A stretch of 50,803 bases of DNA from Candidatus Cryptobacteroides avicola (GTDB lineage: Bacteria > Bacteroidota > Bacteroidia > Bacteroidales > UBA932). The stretch covers positions 1 to 50,803 of the forward strand of contig JADILV010000082.1 of NCBI GenBank assembly GCA_017695115.1. Direction: 5' to 3'. The notes beneath the pieces were generated by a model, which did no database searches, was not told the origin of the DNA, and saw nothing but the letters and a program-made list of their open reading frames with translations. Positions 7,240-15,825 of the stretch are shown piece after piece. The position numbers and the translations under genes are program-made. Every line of letters starts with the position of its first letter. Position 1 is the first letter of the stretch.

Positions 7240-9072
7240 CTACAATGCGAAGTTTATGGCGGAGACAAGTTCCTGAACGAGGAACGGCTGTCCCTGCACT
7301 TTGTTGTACTGCAAGTATTTATGTTTAGGGAGAAGATTCCTGAGATAGCCTGCGAAATGTCCGCTGTTAAGCTCGCAGACAAGTATCTTTTCAAACTTTC
7401 CGAACACTTCTTCCGTATTGCACGGAAGCGGGTTTATGAAATCGAAATGCGCATAGCTTACATCCTTACCTGAAGCACGGACCTGGGATACTGCCGACAG
7501 CAGATGACCGTATGTACCGCCCCAGCCTACCACAAGAAGTTTCCCCGAAGCCGGTCCGTTGACTTTAAGTTCCGGGATATAATCCGCAAGCCTGGCCACT
7601 TTCTCGGCCCGTTCGCGTACCATGGTCGCATGGTTCACCGGATCGGAAGAAAGCACGCCCTGATGGTTCTTCTCCAGTCCGCCGACCCTGTGCTCGAATC
7701 CCTGCTGTCCCGGAAGCGCCCATTTGCGTGCCATCGTCCGGGGATCCCTCTCGAACGGGAAGAACGGTCCGGTAAGCTTTTCAGCGAATGGAGGCTTTAT
7801 TTCAGGATAATCCGACATCGACGGAATCAGCCACGGCTCCGAACCGTTTCCGAGAAATCCTTCCGACAGGAGAATTACAGGCATCATGTGTTCCAGAGCA
7901 AGTTTTGAGGCCATGAATGCAGCATCAAAACAATGCGCCGGAGAATGTGCGGCCATAACGGCTATAGGGCATTCTCCATTGCGTCCGTACAGCGCCTGGT
8001 TAAGGTCTGTCTGCTCGGTTTTGGTAGGTATTCCCGTAGAAGGGCCTGCCCTCTGTACATCCACCACGACCAGAGGAAGTTCCGTCATCACGGCAAGCCC
8101 CAAAGCCTCGGATTTCAGGGAAAGCCCGGGACCTGAAGTCGTAGTTACCGCAAGGTCTCCAGCAAAAGCGGCTCCTATGGCGGTACATATACCCGCTATT
8201 TCGTCTTCTGCCTGCAAAGTAGTGGCATGCAGACTCTTGTGCAGGGCAAGTTCTTCAAGGATGGCCGTAGCAGGGGTAATCGGATAAGAGCCGCAGAAAA
8301 GTGGTCTTCCCGATTTTTCCGCAGCGGCCAGAAGTCCCCAGGCTATAGCCTGGTTTCCGGTTATATTTCTGTAGAGACCTTTCTTCTTGTGCGCAGGCTC
8401 CACGACGTATGTGTTGGGAATGGCCTGGATGTTCGCAGCATAATTGTATCCGTCACTGACCACTTTCTCGTTGGGGGCGATCAGTTCCGGATGTTTCTTC
8501 CTGAATTTCTTTTCAAGATAGCCGTGTATGTATTCTACAGGACGGCTGTAGATGAAACAGGCCATGCCGAGGGCGAACATGTTCTTGCATTTGTGGACAG
8601 TCTTGATATCCAGGCCGCTGTCCTTAAGACTCTCTTCCGTCAATGCCGTGATATCCGCAGCGATAATGGTCCTGTCCCCTATATTCAGTTCCTCGACCGG
8701 ATCCCCTGTAAAGCCGGCTTTCTTCAGACCTGTCTCGTCAAAAGTACCAGCATCCAGAATCACCATCGCGGTTCTCTTGAGCCATCTGGCGTTGGACTTG
8801 AGAGCCGCCGGGTTCATGGCGACTAAAAGGTCGCAGTAGTCTCCAGGAGTGTTGACATCCTCGCTTCCTATGTGGACCTGGAAGCCGGAAACCCCCGAAA
8901 TAGTACCGTGGGGAGCCCTGATTTCAGCCGGAAAATCCGGAAATGTGGAAAGCGCATTCCCGTAAATCGCTGACATATCAGCAAAAAGAGATCCGGTGAG
9001 CTGCATGCCGTCTCCCGAATCTCCTGCAAATCTGATCACAACATCCGTAGTATCTATTACTTTGTGTTGCAT
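7240..9072 (-). CDS. korA: 2-oxoglutarate:ferredoxin oxidoreductase, fused gamma-alpha subunit
   Basis: In this 610-aa protein the gamma domain comes first (about 1-190, VIRFAGDSGDGMQLTGSLFA) and is followed by the pyrimidine-binding alpha domain (from about 215, GNQAIAWGLLAAAEKSG). Later motifs YPITPATAILEELA and LAVTTTSGPGLSLKSEALGLA are typical of the family. With KorB it forms the ferredoxin-linked enzyme that replaces or reverses the 2-oxoglutarate dehydrogenase step in anaerobes. It is the first gene of the korAB pair, with a TACATTTG -7 box 42 bases upstream of the ATG. Confidence 0.94.
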   Translation of the reverse strand: MQHKVIDTTDVVIRFAGDSGDGMQLTGSLFADMSAIYGNALSTFPDFPAEIRAPHGTISGVSGFQVHIGSEDVNTPGDYCDLLVAMNPAALKSNARWLKRTAMVILDAGTFDETGLKKAGFTGDPVEELNIGDRTIIAADITALTEESLKDSGLDIKTVHKCKNMFALGMACFIYSRPVEYIHGYLEKKFRKKHPELIAPNEKVVSDGYNYAANIQAIPNTYVVEPAHKKKGLYRNITGNQAIAWGLLAAAEKSGRPLFCGSYPITPATAILEELALHKSLHATTLQAEDEIAGICTAIGAAFAGDLAVTTTSGPGLSLKSEALGLAVMTELPLVVVDVQRAGPSTGIPTKTEQTDLNQALYGRNGECPIAVMAAHSPAHCFDAAFMASKLALEHMMPVILLSEGFLGNGSEPWLIPSMSDYPEIKPPFAEKLTGPFFPFERDPRTMARKWALPGQQGFEHRVGGLEKNHQGVLSSDPVNHATMVRERAEKVARLADYIPELKVNGPASGKLLVVGWGGTYGHLLSAVSQVRASGKDVSYAHFDFINPLPCNTEEVFGKFEKILVCELNSGHFAGYLRNLLPKHKYLQYNKVQGQPFLVQELVSAINFAL

Positions 9073-9113
9073 GGTCGATTAAAATCTATAATCAAATATT
9101 GGTTAAAAGCACA

Positions 9114-9121
9114 CAAATGTA
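9114..9121 (-). promoter_or_regulatory. Probable korAB promoter, -7 box
   Basis: The minus strand reads TACATTTG, an exact TAnnTTTG match, starting 42 bases before the korA ATG. I see no good -33 box at the expected spacing. Confidence 0.5.
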
Positions 9122-9219
9122 AATAATTTTTCGCGATGTTGTTTGATATTGTCAATAAAAAATCCACAAATCCGTCACTCTCCGGCGACATTCCGGATTC
9201 CTCCGGAGCAGAGTGCTCC

Positions 9220-11385
9220 TTATGCATAGCTGTGCAGCCCGCCGAGGAAGAAATTCACTCCGAAATATGTTATGACAACGCACAGGAAAGCAAAGAGGCA
9301 GAACCAGTGGAAGAACACCGGGGAGCGAAATGCTTTCAGAGAACCTCCATGAAGGGCGAATGCATAGACCAGAAGAGTGATCAGCGCCCACACTTCCTTA
9401 GGGTCCCAAGCCCAGTAGCGGCCCCATGAGACATTGGCCCAGACGGCACCGAGGAAAGTGCCGGCGGCAAGGAAGAAGACGGCAGGGTACAGCACCACAC
9501 GGGACAGGGCACAGCCGGACAAGGATGTTTCTCCCGAGCTGTAATGACGCACAAGCGCAAGCAGGCTGTTCAGCATGACAAGACCGAGAAGTGTATATGA
9601 TATCATCATGCACATCACATGCACTGAAAGCAGCGGGGATGACAGGACCGGCATCATATGCGTAATCTGCGGGTCTGACTCCCCGAAGGACGCCACCAGG
9701 AGGGCGAATCCGGCAAGCAGGAAACCGAACGGCCGGACAAGTGGGAACCTCTTCCCCATAAAGACGGTGAGCATCATCGTGTTCCAGGCGAGAAGCACCA
9801 TAGTTTCAAATCCGTTGGACATCGGAATATGTCCCGAAATATACCAGCGCAGGATGAAAACGGCGGTAAGATAGACGGACAGCACTACCGACAGGATAAA
9901 GGCGATGGCATTTACCGCATCCTCCCCTTTCTTCCGCACCTGGGAAAGACGGCAGTCCTGCCGGCGGAAACAGGCAATGACAAACAGGAACAGACCCGCC
10001 ACAAGACACAGCATGGAAGCAGCTTTCGGACGTTCCAGAGCATTATATATCCGCTCCGCCGCAATACGGGCATCGTCCGGGAGTACGCCATCTGCCGTTT
10101 TCCTCTGGTATTCACGAATCTTGCCGAAGATCTCGGCGGCCGCGGAAAAATCCTTCTTCATTATGGATTCTCCGGCAAGGGACATTACCTTGCGCACGAA
10201 AATCCACTGGTCCTCATCCATCTCATACGGAAGATTGTCCACAGAAGAATACCATGTCACCTTGCCGTCCCTGTCCTCATAAGGGAAGATTTTAAGCAGA
10301 CGGGCGGAACATACCAGCATGATGGCCTCTTCTCTGTCACGGGCTTTCATCCGGGCTTTCTCACTGCCTCCGGTATCCTGTACTGCAGTATCCTGCCAGC
10401 TGTTATGAAAGAATATCCAGCCTGTCAGCACCTGCTCGGCAGAAAGTCCCCTGTAGGAGGATCTGCCGTAAAGTTTCATGGTAAAATCCCGTGCCAGGGT
10501 CTGCATCGGACAGATTCTGTCGTTGTAATAGACATACATGCGGCCGTATTCCCTGGCAGTCTCTTCCGGAAGATGTTTTGGAAGCTCTTTTCCTGACACA
10601 GCCCCGGCAGACCCGTCTGAAGCTGCCGCACCTGCTGAAAAAGCCGGTAGGAGGAAAGCTGCCGCCAGAATGGCAGCCTTCCCCGACAGCTGCCTCAGAG
10701 CCGTTCTGAACCCGCTGTCACGCTGGAAAAAGAACCCGGCCATGCACAATAGCAGAAGAACATATCCCGCATATGTCACCGCCACTCCTGCAGGATCATG
10801 GCTTACCGACAAGGTAGACCCCATACCGTCATCATCATATGATGCCTGATAGAACCTGTAGCCCATATACCTGAAAATCCTGTTCATGGCAACGGCAGCC
10901 TCCAAGTCCCCGTCCTGCGACACGACTCCTATCGTACTGACATAGTCACTCGGAGCTCCCGATCCGTGATAATATTCAATCCTGAAATCCTTCAGCTCCA
11001 CTGAAAAAGGCAAGGCCGACACAGTACCGTCATCCAGACTGTATTCCCGTACAGGGCCATCACCTTCCCTGAGGTGAAGAATGCCCTGCTCTCCAGTCAC
11101 ATGCGACACTAAAGCCCCTGCCAATATCAGGATGAACGCCAGATGGATACCTATAACGGAGAACGGAATCCTCTTCCGGCTCCTGCCCTTTATAATCCTG
11201 AAATACAGATAAACCGCTCCCGACAAAGCAGCTGCTGCCCAAAGGGCGAGAAACACAGGGGAATGGTATCCCCATTTCATGACGGCATCGGTCCCGTAGA
11301 ACTTCTCCAGGACCGATGCAACGGACATATACACAATCAGAAGGGCTACTGCCCCGAATGACAAGTATTTACAGATTTTCTGCAT
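9220..11385 (-). CDS. Fused ResB-CcsA (CcsBA) cytochrome c maturation protein
   Basis: This 721-aa membrane protein belongs to system II cytochrome c biogenesis, which exports haem and attaches it to CxxCH motifs outside the inner membrane. The N-terminal part is ResB/Ccs1-like, with membrane helices at about 10-30, 45-63 and 78-97 and a periplasmic segment. The C-terminal part is CcsA-like, with several helices and the haem-handling tryptophan-rich motif ANVSWGRYWAWDPKEVWAL. Its ATG is 9 bases after the stop of the DUF1111 diheme protein, whose CxxCH motifs need exactly this activity. It is the last gene of the imelysin operon. Confidence 0.92.
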   Translation of the reverse strand: MQKICKYLSFGAVALLIVYMSVASVLEKFYGTDAVMKWGYHSPVFLALWAAAALSGAVYLYFRIIKGRSRKRIPFSVIGIHLAFILILAGALVSHVTGEQGILHLREGDGPVREYSLDDGTVSALPFSVELKDFRIEYYHGSGAPSDYVSTIGVVSQDGDLEAAVAMNRIFRYMGYRFYQASYDDDGMGSTLSVSHDPAGVAVTYAGYVLLLLCMAGFFFQRDSGFRTALRQLSGKAAILAAAFLLPAFSAGAAASDGSAGAVSGKELPKHLPEETAREYGRMYVYYNDRICPMQTLARDFTMKLYGRSSYRGLSAEQVLTGWIFFHNSWQDTAVQDTGGSEKARMKARDREEAIMLVCSARLLKIFPYEDRDGKVTWYSSVDNLPYEMDEDQWIFVRKVMSLAGESIMKKDFSAAAEIFGKIREYQRKTADGVLPDDARIAAERIYNALERPKAASMLCLVAGLFLFVIACFRRQDCRLSQVRKKGEDAVNAIAFILSVVLSVYLTAVFILRWYISGHIPMSNGFETMVLLAWNTMMLTVFMGKRFPLVRPFGFLLAGFALLVASFGESDPQITHMMPVLSSPLLSVHVMCMMISYTLLGLVMLNSLLALVRHYSSGETSLSGCALSRVVLYPAVFFLAAGTFLGAVWANVSWGRYWAWDPKEVWALITLLVYAFALHGGSLKAFRSPVFFHWFCLFAFLCVVITYFGVNFFLGGLHSYA

Positions 11386-11394
11386 AATATGCCA

Positions 11395-13029
11395 CTATAT
11401 GGCATTAATAAATTTCACAACAGCGTCACGCTCTTCTTTGTCCAGCCCGCGGAAAGCCTCCACTGACTTTCTCGCATCGCTGTCCTGAGCCCCGTGCCAC
11501 ATGATAGCCTCTATGACATTCCTTGCACGGCAGTCATGAAGACGGTCCTGATGCCCGGAACAGATCAGGGAAAGTCCGCGGCCCCACAGAGGGGTAGTAC
11601 GGCACCATCCGCCCCTGATATCATTGACCATCTTCAGCTGATGCTGGACAAGATCAGTATATGGCCAGATCGTCTGATGAGGATATTTAGGCAGACGGGC
11701 ATCCCCACGGTTGAAATAGTTGTTCGGGTCATTGAGTTCGTCATCACCGGTCTTCCATGACGGTCTGTGGCATACTGCACATCCGATCTCCCTGAAAAGC
11801 TTCCTTCCGAGCTGCACCTGCTCATCATCCAGATCCCTCGCGGCAGGAACAGCCAGTCCCCTGTGCCAGATCATGAAATCCACATAGTCTTCATCGTTCA
11901 TCTCCGCATCGACTACAGGCACAGTCTTGCCGTACTCGTCGGTATATTCTCCCATGAGGTAGTTGTATATATCCTTCTCGACTCCCGCATCCGTCTTATA
12001 CTCAGGGAAATAATCATAGAATGCCGCCTGCACGTCAGGATCCTGTGAAGCTTTTGTCGCATATGCGACAGTCATATAATGGTAACGGCGGTCGGAGCGG
12101 GTGACATTGGTGATATTCCAGATTGCATTGGCTCCCGGTCCGTCCTGGACGGCTCCGCGGCTGAGGGCATATGTGTAGCGGAAAGGATGCTTCTCCCCGT
12201 TTCCCTGCTTGGTGTTGGAATACTGGCTCTGCCACTGTCCGCCTGCATAAATCGCAGGGTTGAGAGGTATGCCCATAGCCTCTTCCTTACGGTACTGCAC
12301 CAGCAAGGAGTCATCAGGGATGGCATCTATAAGTCCTGACCCGTATATGCCTATAGTGGACTCGAGCCGGATACCCACCTCGGATGCATCGAGAGGGCCG
12401 TTCTTTGACAGCACCGGTACATAATAGGCATCAGCAGGAATCGTAACCTCCGGATATATCAGAGAATACGTCTCGCCGTCCTCGAACTTGTTCCCCCACT
12501 CGTCCACGTATTCTTTCCACTCTATAGAGATTTTCGTTTCATCGAGAGGAGCCTTGAATGGGGCTACGGCCTGGGTCTGCGGCATTCCAGTAAGGGAAGT
12601 CAGATAACTGTTGTCCTTAGGATCATAGAGCACCAGAAGATATCCGTTCCCATAGTCGTTCCAGCGGTAGCGTTCCATCCTCTTCCCGTGTCCGTACCCC
12701 GGATGGCAGTCCAGACATGAAGACCTGAGATACAGAGGCCCGAGACCGTCAAAAGGTGCCGTATTCTCGGTAAAGGACCTTTCAAAGAAATATTCCCCCT
12801 GCTTGAAGTCATACTCCATGCCGGCGAGTTCGACTGCCGGGGTAGGATCCTCGAAAGCGGAAGCCGAGCGGTTGAATGTGGTACCGAGCTCCCCTCCGGC
12901 ATAAGTCTCGATCTCGATCCATGATTCCTGTTCGTCCGGCAGGTCAGGAGTAGCTCCGCCCCTGTCATCACATGAATACAATGCAGCCACCAGCGCGGCT
13001 CCTGTACATATTGCAATAATCTTTTTCAT
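11395..13029 (-). CDS. DUF1111 diheme oxidoreductase-like lipoprotein
   Basis: The ATG at 13027-13029 gives 544 aa with a lipoprotein signal (lipobox ending LYSC, Cys20). Two c-type haem sites are visible: CLDCH at 105-109 and CAVCH at 417-421. The family C-terminal motif appears as RLHDCRARNVIEAIMWHG, with cysteine where many relatives have glycine. Proteins of this type are distant MauG/peroxidase relatives often encoded beside imelysins in iron-related loci; the redox partner is unknown. It lies between imelysin (76-base gap holding a strong hairpin) and CcsBA (9-base gap). An in-frame ATG at 13047 is possible but would bury the signal peptide. Confidence 0.9.
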   Translation of the reverse strand: MKKIIAICTGAALVAALYSCDDRGGATPDLPDEQESWIEIETYAGGELGTTFNRSASAFEDPTPAVELAGMEYDFKQGEYFFERSFTENTAPFDGLGPLYLRSSCLDCHPGYGHGKRMERYRWNDYGNGYLLVLYDPKDNSYLTSLTGMPQTQAVAPFKAPLDETKISIEWKEYVDEWGNKFEDGETYSLIYPEVTIPADAYYVPVLSKNGPLDASEVGIRLESTIGIYGSGLIDAIPDDSLLVQYRKEEAMGIPLNPAIYAGGQWQSQYSNTKQGNGEKHPFRYTYALSRGAVQDGPGANAIWNITNVTRSDRRYHYMTVAYATKASQDPDVQAAFYDYFPEYKTDAGVEKDIYNYLMGEYTDEYGKTVPVVDAEMNDEDYVDFMIWHRGLAVPAARDLDDEQVQLGRKLFREIGCAVCHRPSWKTGDDELNDPNNYFNRGDARLPKYPHQTIWPYTDLVQHQLKMVNDIRGGWCRTTPLWGRGLSLICSGHQDRLHDCRARNVIEAIMWHGAQDSDARKSVEAFRGLDKEERDAVVKFINAI

Positions 13030-13049
13030 ATTACGACCTTTATGCATTT

Positions 13050-13086
13050 ATGAGGGCTACCGGAGGAAATGTCCGGCTGCCCTCAT
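13050..13086 (-). other. Intercistronic stem-loop between imelysin and DUF1111 genes
   Basis: Arms 13050-13057 and 13079-13086 pair perfectly over 8 bp. An inner pair CCGGA/TCCGG (13060-13064, 13072-13076) extends the helix past a 2x2 internal loop. No U-run follows, so it is not a standard terminator. It could mark an RNA processing or stability site setting relative amounts of the two proteins. Confidence 0.55.
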
Positions 13087-13105
13087 CTGTATCAATATCT
13101 ATTGT

Positions 13106-14302
13106 CTATTCAGTGAATCTGCCTTTTGCTTCAATAAGGACCTCGTTCAATGCGGATATAGCTTCGATAGCCTCTCCGACAGAAGCATCCTGTCTGTTAT
13201 TCACAAACGGCTTCACCATCCCGGTACCGTCCCCGTTAATCTCGGCAAGAGCCTTGTCGATTGCGGCTGTCATGCGGGCATCGAAATCCGGGTCTGTCTC
13301 CTGGAACCATGCATGGAGCGAATTCGTCCGGTCATAACTGTCCGCAGAAGCCCCCATGGATTCAGCATCGAGACCACCGTAGTAGACATTCTTGATGCTC
13401 ACCATGTTGTCATAGAAATCCTGGATAGACTTGTGGCTGTACGGAGACTCGATATAGGCAATATCCTCTTCTGTAGTCCCGTTATACGGACGTCCGATCT
13501 TCTGGGTTGCAACTTCGTCCGCAATAGTGATACAGCCGTCACAGATGGCCTGCATCACAAGGGACTGGCTCGCATAGCTGCTTCCGGCATTGCCGGCCTT
13601 GAGCATATCCTCTCCGTAATAATTGCCGCTTCCTTCGATAACAAGATTCAGCTCAAGGTCATTGGCTACATAGTCATATAATTTGTAGCTTTCGTTTCCT
13701 GACCATGAGATATAGAGTTCGGCGCAACGGTTCCTGAGGTCGCCAGCAACAGCTATTGCATAGGTGAGTTCGGTATCGGTGATATCAGTGTATGTCCTGT
13801 TGTCCCCGTTCCGGAAAAGGATGAATTCTATACCATGGAAACCGAGAAGCGCATTCCCGAGCTGGTCACCGGCATAAGCGTCACCGCCTTCTCCTGCAAG
13901 AGAGGATATTATAGTCTCGCTGGCGAGAAGTCTCTCGAGAGCTGTCTGGTCAAGAGGCCATGAATCTATATGCGGGTCAATACCGAAAGCGGTTGCCGCC
14001 CCGAACAGGAAAGCCTCGCTCTTTTCCCAATATGCACGTGAAGTAAGGAACACCTCACAGGCGGCATCCAGGGCCTGCTGGGACTTGTTTCCTGCGAAAG
14101 CCTCCAGGCGGTCAACGAGCTCGGCAGTGTCATCTGCCAGATATTTGTAAGTAGGGATGACAGTTTCATTGACAAATGTCTCTGCGATTGCCGCATAGCG
14201 GTCATCATTCGCATCCAGATCGGGAGTGGTCCCGGTCTCGTTGCAGGCAGCAAGGCCGGTAAGAGCCAGGACTGCACCGGAAAAATAAACCAATTTTTTC
14301 AT
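13106..14302 (-). CDS. Imelysin-family lipoprotein, putative iron-regulated M75 protein
   Basis: The ATG at 14300-14302 gives 398 aa with lipobox LAAC (Cys20), so it is probably anchored in the envelope. The imelysin GxHxxE signature is present as GFHGIE (154-159), within a helical repeat architecture. Imelysins bind or handle iron; no protease activity is assured. The open frame extends 32 codons upstream, but that part overlaps the porin gene and lacks a signal sequence. It starts 19 bases after the porin stop and is the second gene of the porin-imelysin-DUF1111-CcsBA operon. Confidence 0.92.
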   Translation of the reverse strand: MKKLVYFSGAVLALTGLAACNETGTTPDLDANDDRYAAIAETFVNETVIPTYKYLADDTAELVDRLEAFAGNKSQQALDAACEVFLTSRAYWEKSEAFLFGAATAFGIDPHIDSWPLDQTALERLLASETIISSLAGEGGDAYAGDQLGNALLGFHGIEFILFRNGDNRTYTDITDTELTYAIAVAGDLRNRCAELYISWSGNESYKLYDYVANDLELNLVIEGSGNYYGEDMLKAGNAGSSYASQSLVMQAICDGCITIADEVATQKIGRPYNGTTEEDIAYIESPYSHKSIQDFYDNMVSIKNVYYGGLDAESMGASADSYDRTNSLHAWFQETDPDFDARMTAAIDKALAEINGDGTGMVKPFVNNRQDASVGEAIEAISALNEVLIEAKGRFTE

Positions 14303-14321
14303 TGTGTATTGTTTTAATTGT

Positions 14322-15728
14322 TTAGTGTCTGAAGAAACCCGACCAGGCGACCCCGAGAGAAAGGGACGGCTCAGGATTGAATACGTTCTCTTTTGCAAAA
14401 CGATAAGAATATTCTGCTTTTATTACGATTTCGTCTATAGGGAAATAGTTGATTCCCATAGCAATACGTTGTTTCTCCGTCCAGCGGTACTCAGTCGCGC
14501 CTGTATATGGGATATAGGAGTTGTAATACTCATACCTGCCGAACACATAGAACTTCTGGTCCTTCAGCCGCGGAGAAAGCCCGAAGAAATTGTACCCGGC
14601 CTCCACTCCTGCAGCCAGTGCGGCTTCCCCCACCGGGGTATGCGGATACGGAGAGCTCGTGCCCGACATCTGGTTCTTGTTCTGTCTGGTGATATAGGCC
14701 GCATCGGAAAGATGTCCGTAATCGAAACTTCCGCGGGCTATGACATTATGGTCATTGTACTCAAAATCGAAGGCCCCTATCATGACCGTACCTTTGACTC
14801 CGGCATAGAGCGAGGAGAAGGATTTCTCGATATCATTGTTGAAACTGTTGCCGATATATCCGCTCAGACCCATTCTCAGACCTTTTACCGAATAGTTGTC
14901 CACACGGAATGCGCCGGCGATACGGTTGGCGGCCTTGAATTCATATGGAGAAGCGGAACCGTCATGCACCCAGCCGTCGTTGGTGAAATATGACGAATTG
15001 AGACCTGCCACCGCAAGGACCTCATATCTCCAGTCCCCGGCCTTTCCCCAGATGCTGAGTCCCGTCTCATGCCAGGTACACGGCATGATGGTGTTCTCCC
15101 CTTCCGGACGGTAAACCGTAAAAAACTGTGTCGGCAGATGATAGCTGTTGGTCAGTCCGACAGGGACGACAATGTGGCCTGCCTTAAGGTTCAGCTGCGG
15201 GAAAAACGTCTTCTGTATCCAGAACTGCTCCAGCGCCACTTCACCGCCTCTTTCTATCTCTTTCTCGAACTCGCCTCCTTCTTCTGCCTCCTTTTCTACA
15301 GCCGACTCTGTTCCCCCATGCTCGAACTCTATCTCCATTCCCAGCTGCCATCCCTTGCCGAAGTCATATCCGAGCATGACTACCACATGGGGAAGGTCGA
15401 AACGCCCGTGTCCCTTCGTATCCTTATATTCACCGGGGTACATATAACGGTGGACATTGTCACTATACATATTATAGGTATAGACAGCTTCTCCGTAACC
15501 GCCTATGGACAGGCGGTTAAAAAAGCCTTTGCCAGGTTTCCTGTCTTTGGATTTACTGCTGTCCGGTTCCGCACCGGCAGCGCCGTTCCCGGATGATTCA
15601 GAAGTGGCCCCTGTCACTGCATCAGGGCTGGAAGTTTCAGATTCGGTCTGTGCAAACGTCTGTGGATTAGTCGATAAGGCTAAGAAGGCGATTGCAGAAA
15701 GAATAAGTTTGGATTTCATCTTTTGCAT
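14322..15728 (-). CDS. Outer-membrane porin-like beta-barrel of the imelysin operon
   Basis: The ATG at 15726-15728 gives 468 aa; an ATG three codons on is equally possible. A signal peptide (to about FAQ) is followed by a Ser/Glu/Ala-rich linker. The barrel starts near FFNRLSIGGYGEAVY, contains KAGHIVVPVGLTNSYHLP, and ends in aromatic-rich strands (SGFFRH). It resembles porins of the phosphate-selective or DcaP type without a clear substrate; co-transcription with imelysin suggests an iron-related solute. A stretch of about 20 residues rich in Glu and Lys (around 135-155) forms an acidic segment, possibly a loop. The open frame extends to 15761, but the promoter at 15745-15776 rules that start out. 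Confidence 0.85.
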   Translation of the reverse strand: MQKMKSKLILSAIAFLALSTNPQTFAQTESETSSPDAVTGATSESSGNGAAGAEPDSSKSKDRKPGKGFFNRLSIGGYGEAVYTYNMYSDNVHRYMYPGEYKDTKGHGRFDLPHVVVMLGYDFGKGWQLGMEIEFEHGGTESAVEKEAEEGGEFEKEIERGGEVALEQFWIQKTFFPQLNLKAGHIVVPVGLTNSYHLPTQFFTVYRPEGENTIMPCTWHETGLSIWGKAGDWRYEVLAVAGLNSSYFTNDGWVHDGSASPYEFKAANRIAGAFRVDNYSVKGLRMGLSGYIGNSFNNDIEKSFSSLYAGVKGTVMIGAFDFEYNDHNVIARGSFDYGHLSDAAYITRQNKNQMSGTSSPYPHTPVGEAALAAGVEAGYNFFGLSPRLKDQKFYVFGRYEYYNSYIPYTGATEYRWTEKQRIAMGINYFPIDEIVIKAEYSYRFAKENVFNPEPSLSLGVAWSGFFRH

Positions 15729-15744
15729 CTTCTTTTTTCGGGTG

Positions 15745-15776
15745 CAAAAGTACAGCGACATGAAAAGTGCGGCAAT
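15745..15776 (-). promoter_or_regulatory. Promoter of the porin-imelysin-DUF1111-CcsBA operon
   Basis: The minus strand reads ATTG (complement of 15773-15776), 20 bases, TACTTTTG (complement of 15745-15752). Transcription would begin near 15738. The -33 box lies within one arm of the inverted repeat at 15767-15800. Confidence 0.7.
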
Positions 15777-15800
15777 CCCAAAAAATAGGTATTACCGCAC
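15763..15800 (-). terminator. Hairpin after DUF4886 gene, overlapping the next promoter
   Basis: Arms 15791-15800 and 15767-15776 pair over 10 bp with one G-U wobble. The minus-strand transcript then runs into UUUU. It fits a terminator for recQ-DUF4886, but it also covers the -33 box of the following operon and could be an operator. Confidence 0.6.
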
Positions 15801-15825
15801 ATGAGATAATTATTGTTAGGGAAAA

